A stretch of DNA of 64,000 nucleotides. Origin: Telopea speciosissima. Taxonomy: Eukaryota > Streptophyta > Magnoliopsida > Proteales > Proteaceae. Of the stretch, positions 56,026 to 64,000 are shown one piece after another. The number at the start of each line of letters is the position of its first letter. The stretch's first letter is position 1. The notes under the pieces are model-generated. The model saw only the letters and a list, made by a program, of their open reading frames with translations, was not told the DNA's origin and made no database searches. The stretch is taken from the NCBI RefSeq assembly GCF_018873765.1, contig NC_057922.1, positions 15,203,563 through 15,267,562 on the forward strand, written 5' to 3'. The position numbers and the translations under genes were made by a program.

Positions 56026-56300
56026 CTGTGACAACATCTCAGCCACACACATGACTGAGAATCCTATTCTCCATGCTTGCACCAAGCACATAGCAATTGA
56101 TTAACATTTTGTGCACGAACTTGTCCTCAACAACACTCAGGTTCAATTCATCAAATCTTCATCTCAGGTTGTTGATATCTTTACAAAGGGTCTCCTGCCA
56201 TCACTATTTCACCATCACTGTTCCAAGCTGCTGCGTCTGCCACCCATCAGCTTGTGGGGGGATGATAACCAATGCAATTCGCATGACCCCTTAGCCTCTA
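56025..56300 (+). pseudogene. Copia retrotransposon remnant: RNase H end and start of 3' region
   Basis: Reads 'DNISATHMTENPILHACTKH' then 'FVHELVLNN', 'QVQFIKSSSQVVDIFTKGLL', the conserved end of Copia RNase H (family pattern DN-x-SA...N-x-x-x-H-x-R-T-K-H-I...ADIFTK). It is followed by GTGGGGGGATGA, a polypurine tract-like stretch, at 56254-56265, where a 3' LTR would begin. One stop and one frame change are present. Confidence 0.8.
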
Positions 56301-57694
56301 CCAACCTCTGACACTTATGACCCTGTTGTACACTCAATATTCTTCTACTAACGAACATGTAAAGCAGGTCACCATTGTACCCATTTTAACCCTTGAACAA
56401 CGAATACAGAGATATATAAATAACAGAGGCTATGGGTGAGAAAATACTACTGAATGTCCTTTTTACTAAAATACTTTCAATATATAAAGCTCCCAATTCC
56501 CAAAAAAAAAAACTCATCTCAACTGCCTTTGTTGCGGGGTTACTCGATTGTTACCTTCTTTGTTTTATATTCTTTCCAAATCTGATGTGCATGAGCATTG
56601 CTCGTTCATGGGACTTTTGAATGTTATAAATAGGCCTTTTAGGCCTCATTACTCTTTTCTTTGTAGCTCATAATCCTTCATTACTGGGTAAGGATGCATC
56701 TTTGGTCTTTCGTTCTTATTTTTTCCTCTTTGTTAGGGTTGTTGCAAATTTTTTCTTTGTGTTTTCTTTTGTAGATGTGTTCGTTGAACCCTTTTAGTAA
56801 CGAAGAGGGAACCTAACAGGTGGATGAATGCTATGGTCAACGAATACTCAGAGGTTTTGAAGAAATTTCACCTCCACCCCATCTATGAAATGTAAAAAGT
56901 GAAGATCAATTAGAGATTACTCTTTTATGCTGCCAAAGCGTGGGATCGTGATGTCCATGTGTTCCATTTTGGCGATGTAGAAATGTGCTCCACTTATGAG
57001 GAGTTCAAGCGTTGCTTCTTTTCTCTCCGTTTGGGTGCCATGATTGTGTAAGGGCCTAGCACCCATCTCTTGTCATAAATTTCGGTTCATAAAATATGAG
57101 GGAATTGCATTAGAGTTGAATTCAAAATGACGAAAAATTTACAAGTAAAACCTTCTTAGTACCATACATGGTAACAACCATGACTAATCATTTTGTCACG
57201 TGGAAGGAAGAATGACATGGCCAATCTAATTGTTGGATGTCAAATTTTTTGGTTACATGTGGAGAGAAAAATGACTTTTGTCCCGAAAAAGAAAACTTAT
57301 TGATGAATTATTACATCTAATTTTTCCCTTTCAAGAACCAAATGGTGAGTCATATAGTTGTGATGATGGTTCAGGTAAACAGAATCAGCAATGGGATCGA
57401 CTTATGCTGATTTCAATTCTAATTCTGATCACTTAAGAATCGGCCAATATTGCCTGAACCCTAAGGAAAGTCAACGAATCGGACAATTTGAATCACCCGG
57501 ATTCAGTTTTGGATTTGAATCGGTTGATTTGACCGATCCAATGCCGATTCAATTACAAGAAGCGCCCTATAAATCCAACGACCGACCATATCAGATTTTC
57601 ACACAACCGAAACCGAGGGCTGATGGACAGTTATTCCCGTCTATAATCGTTTGCTACCTTTAAAACTGGACAGAAACACTCCATTGGCGGGAAA
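56301..57694. other. NUF2 upstream region with a TE coding fragment
   Basis: 56815-57050 reads in pieces 'AKAWDRDVHVFHFGDVEMCS' and 'TYEEFKRCFF', resembling the plant mobile domain found in transposon-derived genes (tentative). 57370-57640 has AATCGGCC/GATTTGAATCGG degenerate repeats giving a spurious 90-codon frame. The last 50 bp (CACTCCATTGGCGGGAAAA) contain TTGGCGGG, an E2F-like site suited to a mitotic gene. Confidence 0.45.
57682..57691 (+). promoter_or_regulatory. E2F-like site just upstream of the NUF2 start
   Basis: TTGGCGGGAA lies about 5-15 bp before the ATG and matches the E2F consensus TTTSGCGSSAAA core. E2F control of kinetochore genes is established in principle; use of this site is inferred. 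Confidence 0.5.
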
Positions 57695-60600
57695 ATGGCG
57701 TCCACCTTCTCATTCCCACTCCTCTCTTCCAGAGACATGATCGCGGTTCTCTCTGAGTGTCAAATCGCAACCATCAGAGAAGAAGATCTCGTCAATCCAA
57801 CTTCTGAACTCATATGCGCTATCTATACAAATCTTCTAATCTATCTCGATCCTCTCCAGTACACCCTAAAACCCTATCTCTTTTAATCTCTCTGCGTAAT
57901 TTTGCACTTCTGAACTTGTTCTAGTTTCTGATCTTGTAGGGACGATCATGACCAAGCTGATTTCGTTGCTTTAGGGCAACTGGAGAATCCAGACCTTCAC
58001 GTCGAATCCGTCAAAACTATGAATTTGTACCATAAGGTGAAGGAGATTGTTGCTGCAGTCAATTGCCCCATAGGATTCACTTTGAAAGATATGGTGAAGC
58101 CTGACACGCAGAGGACGGGTATAATCCTCAGTGCGATAGTCAATTTCTGCCTTCACAGGTAAAGAGTTTATGATCATTTTGCCTTTTGCGTTGTGAAATT
58201 CTTGCTTTCCTATTTAGGACCTAAATGATTTGGGCTCCCCTTGATTCTTACCAGAATGAATTGAATTGGTAAAACACCTGACTGCTCCAGTGTTCACCAA
58301 AATTTGTACTTACTTTCATCTTTCACCAAGATATGAATGATAAAAGAAACTATATCATTTCATGCAAACCTGAAGTAACCTTATTTCTGGGTTTATTTTG
58401 GAGCATCATCTTGGTTATATAATTGTTGTAGGACTTCTAATTGAGTTAATATCGTTCTGGGTGCAACGCACAGCCTTAGTGAAATATGCTTTTCTTCATC
58501 TCCCCTTAAGTACTTACAAATTCTCGCGTAAAATCAAAAATCTTTTTTTGGGGGAGGGGGGCATGGAGATATCGAGTAATTATGGAAAATTTGCCATACA
58601 TGTGAATTAGTAGGCATGGACATGGTGTGTTCTGGGCAGCTACAGCTGAAAAGGAATGACCTTTTGGGATGAGATGCAACTGGCAGCCTGTTCAACCCTG
58701 ATTGTTGAAACAGTCAGGGGAAACAAAATAAATCTCAGTGAGCCAAAATACGGAGGAAAACATGCCAATGATCTGATCAGGCTGTCGAGTTATCCTAATG
58801 ACAGTAATTTCCAGCTTTGGCTCTAGACTTTGACGTTAGTCAAATATACCAATCTGAAACCAACAGGAAAACAGAGTGGGGAATAGGGGCTTCATTGATC
58901 ATAATTGATTATTTAATTGTATTGAGATATGCAGATCCTTAACTGCAGTCTTAGTTGGGATTTGCAGGTATCAACAGGTCCTGTTGGTATGCTCGTCAAT
59001 CTGTCAAATCAGCGAAGATGCTCAAGTTGAAGTGAACTCTCTTCCTAATTCCCTTCCAGTACTAGTGCAGTGTCTACATTAGAATTTTAGATTTCCTAAA
59101 CTAACTCATAGACTAACAACTAGTCTCCTAACCAACTAACGCCACCTACGTGGGACCCTCCAAACCTTATCCCTATACTTAATCCTTGTACCCCTTAAAA
59201 TCCCAATTTTAATGCTTATAGAAGAGGCCTGTTACATCAATAAACCCGAAAATAACAAGCCCAATGCCCATAGAACCCAACCATGGGCCAAAATAAAATG
59301 TTCCAAGGCCCAATTGATTCGATTGAACACCCTTAAGTACATCAGGAACTCTGTAAGATTTTAACAATTCTTCATTTAGTTCACGGAGGAATAGTCATGG
59401 ACATGTGAGCCTTGTCACAATGGGTGAAGAAAGTGTCCGGCACTTCTTAGTGCTTTCTTCATTATTGATGAGGCTATGGTCTGGATTCATGCACCTTTTT
59501 AGTGTTTGTTTGGTATTCCCTACAGAGTAGATGGATTTCCTTGGGGTCTGGTAGTTACCTCACCTTCGATTGTGCAGTGGCACGGTTTGGAGATTCCTAT
59601 TTCACGCCATTTCCGGAGCCTTTAGAGGGAGTGTAATGTGAGGTTGTTTGATGATTTGGATTTCCACATCTAGAAGGTTCCAAAGGTTATTTCAATCATT
59701 TGATACCTGGTCTTCTTCAAATATTACCTTTGAGGGAGTCTCTCCTAGTGATCTCAGGTTTTGGACTTTCAGATGAACTAAAATAATTCTTTGATGTAAT
59801 TGAGCAATCTGATTAACCACCAGGTAAAAATCAGGAGTAAAGATTTGCAAAATGGGCTAACTTTTAGGTCATGCACTAGAAGTTAATGAGGGCTAAGAAA
59901 ACTGAAAAAGAGACATCGAGTCCAATTCATGAAGGGTATAAGTTGGCCCTGTGCTGTTGCAAGAAGTTCTACTAGTGATATGATTGATTTCTGGAATGAG
60001 GAATTAATAGGCTTGTTGGGAGGGGGGGGCACTTGGTGAGTGATAATAGATTTTCAAGAAACAAAAAAGAATTAAAGATCTCAATAAAGATATTATCTAG
60101 GTTTTCTTGAATTTCTCTAGGTTTTAGAGGGTGCAACTATGTACAACAAGATACTATCTGGCTCATTCTAATGGCAACAGGATTTTGGTACCTTTCTTGC
60201 AGCAAGTTATATGTAATTGGTATAAATAGATTTTAAATAATCAAGAAGTGCTTAATTGGTAGAAACAGATTTTAATAATCAAGAAGAATTTTGTGTGTGG
60301 GGAGGGGAGTGCGTGCGTGTGTGTGTGTGTGCGCGTGGGTGGGGGATTGTGGTGGAAAGAGTGAATACATAGAACAACTCAACACAGCATTATCCCAACT
60401 AGATGAGATCAACTACATGGATATTTTTTTTTCAATCAGCTCTTTTTAAAGCCATACGTGTTACCAGTCCTAAAATCTGCATGTCTTTCCTCACCACTTC
60501 CCCTAGAGTCATTTTAGGCCTTCCTCTAACCTCTTTTAGCTCTCTCAATCTGAATCAAATCACCCTTCATACTGGAGCATGCATAGGTCTCTGTTGCACA

Positions 60601-61036
60601 TATCCATGCCACCTCCAACGACTTTCTTGTAATTTATCATTTATCGTAGCTACTCCTAAATTAGCTCCAATATTTCATTCTTATTCTATCATTTCTAGTT
60701 TTACCACTCATCCATCTTTACATCCTCATTTCAGCTATACTAAGTTTGTTCATGTATTGTTTCTTCACTACGCAGCATTTAGCTCCATACATCATTGTTG
60801 ATCATATAACTGTCCTATACAATTTTCCTTTGAGTTTCAAAGAATACATCGATCATATAACATTCTGGATGCACCCCGCCACTTCATCCACCCTATTCTA
60901 ATTCTGTGTGCAACATCATCATCTATTTCTCTTTCTTTATTTATGATTGAACCTACTTACCAAAGTTTTCACTTTGTGGAATCTCCCTATCATCAATTTT
61001 TCACCACCCCACTTTTAGTCCTATTGTTACTAAAGT

Positions 61037-61067
<31 letters not shown>

Positions 61068-64000
61068 TATCTATATATATATATAAAATCTTTCGATTCT
61101 AAAGCTGATCTTCTTTGCATTTACACCTGTTTTGTTTCATCCACCAAAACAATAGCATCAACCAAAAGCATACTCAAGGGATCTGATCTTAAATGTTTCT
61201 AATAAGCTCATGATGAGTAGCTTAAACAAATAAGACCTTGGAGCTGATCCTTGATGTAATCCAACTGTAATTGAGAATTCAATATTCCTCACCCCACGGT
61301 TCTTACACTAGCACCACCACACCATTATAATATCTTTAACTATGTCCACTACCACACCATTATACATATCTTTAACTATGTCCACATATTTACGCAAAAC
61401 ACTTTGCTTCTCTAACACTCGCCAATTTAACTATGTAAGGACTTGTCTTAATATTTTTCTAGGTCAATTAGGATCATATAAGGATGCTCCAAACGTTCTC
61501 TAAATCCTTCCATTAATCTCCTAAGCAAATAAATAGCTTCTATGGGTTGATCTTTCTTTCATAAAACCAAATTGGTTATCCGAAATATTGGTTTCTTGTC
61601 TTAGGTAGGTTTCAATTACTCTTTCCCATAATTTCATAATATGACTCATAAGTTTTATTCCCGTATAGCTATTACAACTTTGAATATCATCTTTATTTTT
61701 ACAAATTGGAACTGCAATGCTTCTCCTCCATTCATCTGGCATTTTCACTTGGTCATAAACTTAATTAGCTAAGTTATTCCACTAATTGCTACGTTCTTCC
61801 ATACCTCTATTGGGATATGGATCTACTGTCTTACCTATTTTCATTTTTAAGGCTTTCTTTACTTCAGGCACCCTATTATATCTATGAATTGTTGTTTCTT
61901 GATGGTTATTACAACTTTCCAAAACTCTATTACGTATATTGTTTCATTTAGTTAGTTGTAAAAATAGTTTTCCATCTCTCTTTAATCTCCTCGTCACTTA
62001 TTAATACATTATTATCTTCACTTCTAATGCCTAATATAGTTGAAATTTCTACTCTTCCTTTCTCTCATTAGCTAATTTAGAGATATCTTTTCTCGCCTCT
62101 TTTGTGCCCAAATTGTTATAGAGATTCTATTAAAGAGATGATTACTGGAATGAAAGAGGAAAATTTTGTTACTGCACTATCGACAGTATATTCTAATTGT
62201 TTTTAGCTTACTCTTTCATTTCATTTTCATTGTTTTTGCACTTGAGCATTGCAGGGAAGCAAAATTGAATCTGTTACAATCAATTGTTGATGAGATGAAT
62301 TTCCACGAACAGCAAAGCTTAGAGTTGGAGACAAGGATTTCTCAGGTACTTTTATTGGAAAACATACTGCAATTACGTTAGATACTTTTTCTTCCCCCCC
62401 CCCCCCCCCTCTTTGCCTTTCAATCAAATCATGGAAGCATCTTTTGCATCATCTTTGCAGATGAATGCAGAAATTTCAGAGCATAGAGAAGCAAGGGAAA
62501 GTGAGCAACCATTTGTTCAACAGTTAGATGCTGAAGTCAATGAGCTACGCCAGACCATTCAGGGACTTAATAACCGCCAGATGTCTTTGAAGGGATCCTT
62601 TAGAACTTTAAGGGAGAAGAGTAAAGAAATGGATGAGAAGGTTGGTGCTCTGATCTTTAAACATTGTTCATGTTTGTTTCTTCATTTGGTTAAAAAGGGG
62701 GGCAACTTTTCTTTCCCCTTTAATTGTGTTCTTTTGGTTTTGATGGAGTTCTTGGCTCCTTGCTTTAGATATATTTTCTTTTCTTTTATCAGTAAAATCA
62801 TTATTTATCAAGAAAAAAAGAGAACTAGATAAATAACCTAGCGCTGATAGCCATGCTTTAGAGTATCAGCTTACTGCCATGCTTTAGAGTATCAGCTTAC
62901 TGCCTAGCTAGAGTTAGCAATCAATCATTGTCTTCATCCAAGGAGGCAAGCAGCTATCACCGTTGACTGGGCGATTCCTATTCAATGGAAAGAAAAGCTA
63001 GAAGAAAACTCCATCAGATGAATTTCACAGGGATTCCTCAACAATTAGATTTTTTTGTGCGATCGGAAGGGCATTGTAAAATATCTTCTTCTATACAGGG
63101 ATCATTGTTGCAATATCTCTTGCATTTCATTCTTGAATATCTCGTGTATAACTTCTGTAATTCTTAAGTGTCTGTTCTTATCATATAAAAAAATATTTCT
63201 TTGCACAATTTTAATCCATATTTCTTTTTATATTTGGGATTATTACATCCCTTTCCAAGTGCAAGTTTAAGCATTAGAGTACTAAGATTTGGGGACTTTG
63301 GAACTTGAGAGCTTCTCAGATGTGCATTTGTTCAATTTTAATTTTTGTTTTATCAGTTGATCACACATATGTCATTTGTTGATTTGCATGTCAAAATTTT
63401 GCTGCAGGCAATTCCTGTAAGTAGCTATCTATGTTTGAGGTTACAGTTTTTTGAACTACAATGTTGTAGTATTGTAAAGTTGATTCTTTCTTGTTTGTCT
63501 AAAGATTGTTTCACTCAGATCATATATCTTTTCCCAATAAATTAGAATGCCATTCTTTTAGGAGTATTTTCAGTCTAATCACGCAACATGTATGTACTGC
63601 TTATCCTAATGTATTTGAAAGAAAAAAAAGATGTGACACTGCTTGATTAACTGCTAAACTTTTAGCTTAATGCCAGTCCTTTTTTCTTTGTTCTGTGCAG
63701 ATTTCAAATGCTGAGTTTTTATTGGTGCAAAGTGCACAGGAAAATGCCAAGTTGCGATCTAAAATTGTCCAATCACCTGACAAACTGCAGGTACTTATAC
63801 TATTTAATTGAAATAAGTTTGAAATTGTATGATATTCTCCTTCTACCAGGTTCAGTTGTTACTACTGACATGCGTGGTTAAGCTACCCCTATGAAGTCAA
63901 GTTAGTGTTATGATTGGGTAATTTTGTACAATAGTTTCACCTCATAAAGAAGTGCTGTTTTTCTGGTCATAATGTCATTCGGAGATAATAGGATTTCAAA
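57695..64000 (+). CDS. NUF2: Kinetochore protein NUF2 homologue, partial (runs off the window)
   Basis: NUF2 pairs with NDC80 in the outer-kinetochore complex that binds microtubules. Exons visible are 57695-57858, 57940-58158, 62255-62345, 62461-62640 and 63701-63790. All have GT/AG and continuous frame, giving the first 248 residues; the remaining coiled coil lies past 64000. The N-terminal calponin-homology-like head reads 'FSFPLLSSRDMIAVLSECQI', 'DFVALGQLENPD', 'IGFTLKDMVKPDTQRTGIIL' and 'SAIVNFCLHREAKLNLL'. From about residue 140 it turns into heptad-rich coiled coil ('QQLDAEVNELRQTIQGLNNR', 'AELLLVQ'-type wording, 'LRSKIVQSPDKLQ'). The start at 57695 gives the family N-terminus. A 9-nt stretch (63408-63416, GCAATTCCT) between AG and GTAAG could be an extra in-frame microexon but is not needed. 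Intron 2 (4.1 kb) holds a LINE. Confidence 0.93.
58700..59343 (-). repeat. LTR-like fragment in NUF2 intron 2
   Basis: 59210-59343 has 'AACCCAACCATGGGCC', 'AAGCCCAATGCCCATAGAACCC' and a terminal 'GTACATCA' resembling the CTGCATCA-ended LTRs elsewhere. The left limit is unclear. Confidence 0.4.
60314..60340. repeat. (GT)n microsatellite
   Basis: GCGTGCGTGTGTGTGTGTGTGCGCGTG, just outside the LINE 3' end. Confidence 0.8.
60390..62140 (-). pseudogene. RTE-type LINE remnant, antisense in NUF2 intron 2
   Basis: On minus, 61748-61530 reads 'MPDEWRRSIAVPICKNKDDI', 'NSYTGIKLMSHIMKLWERVI' and 'NISDNQFGFMKERST', the fingers and early palm region of RTE-clade reverse transcriptase. Lower coordinates give degraded counterparts of the C-terminal half ('KTRNDRIR', 'LRWMSGKT'-like). 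Many stops and frameshifts; longer but more decayed than the copy at 40375-41170. A (CA)n microsatellite (61037-61065) followed by (TA)n has grown inside it. Confidence 0.8.
61037..61086. repeat. (CA)n/(TA)n microsatellite
   Basis: CACACA run from 61037 to 61065 followed by TATATATATATA. It lies in the LINE remnant. Confidence 0.9.

Noticed and set aside
57391-57663. A 90-codon frame upstream of NUF2
   Set aside because: It is built from degenerate AATCGG/GATTTG repeats; the composition matches MITE interiors rather than coding sequence.
1-64000. CRISPR arrays, operons, bacterial-type regulatory elements
   Set aside because: No regularly spaced direct repeats with unique spacers; gene structure is eukaryotic with introns throughout.

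Overview
This is a window of plant (flowering-plant) nuclear DNA. The genes have GT-AG introns of up to several kilobases. Most of the space between exons is layered transposable-element debris, and one intron carries a piece of plastid DNA. The proteins are typical land-plant ones: a PLS-class pentatricopeptide repeat (PPR) protein, a 16-cysteine thaumatin-like protein, and plant-type TRAPPC1, RRP15, NAF1 and NUF2. The LTR, SINE, RTE-LINE and MITE repertoire would suit a medium-to-large dicot genome. I cannot place the species.

Layout, left to right. 1-2829: repeat-rich intergenic DNA beginning with part of an LTR. 2830-6711 (minus): NAF1, the H/ACA snoRNP assembly factor, three coding exons. 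6712-7218: a short shared promoter with a 115-bp tandem duplication, leading to an intronless mitochondrial/plastid-type PPR gene at 7219-9138 (plus). 9534-13100: LINE remnants and foldback elements. 13721-24313 (plus): RRP15 (pre-60S ribosome biogenesis), eight coding exons including a 20-nt microexon. Its intron 5 holds an exactly 1000-bp plastid DNA insertion with a 45-bp target duplication. Its intron 6 holds a 4.8-kb LTR element, interrupted by a 2.1-kb terminal-inverted-repeat element that carries a HAM/SCL-type GRAS gene fragment and is itself interrupted by a MITE. 24314-28486: repeats, a solo LTR and nested GC-rich foldbacks. 28487-30154 (plus): a two-exon thaumatin-like protein. 32743-43754 (plus): TRAPPC1/Bet5, four small exons over 11 kb. 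47900-50640 (minus): broken C-terminal exons of a UBP12/13-type ubiquitin protease. 52430-57050: transposon fragments, MITEs, a tRNA-derived SINE and a Copia remnant. 57695-end (plus): the 5' two-thirds or so of NUF2 (kinetochore), running off the window.

Functional links. NAF1 and RRP15 both serve ribosome/snoRNP biogenesis, and the NAF1-PPR promoter carries palindromic AACCCTAGCTAGGGTT sequences resembling telo-boxes, which are known from plant ribosome-biogenesis promoters. The other genes are unrelated housekeeping or defence genes, with no sign of a cluster or pathway. I found no convincing novel protein system. The most distinctive content is structural: dated, nested insertions with readable target duplications, a captured GRAS fragment, a mosaic plastid insertion, and several near-perfect hairpin elements inside introns.

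All family assignments are from reading translated sequence and memory of the families; no database search was run. Exon borders were read by hand and checked for frame continuity.
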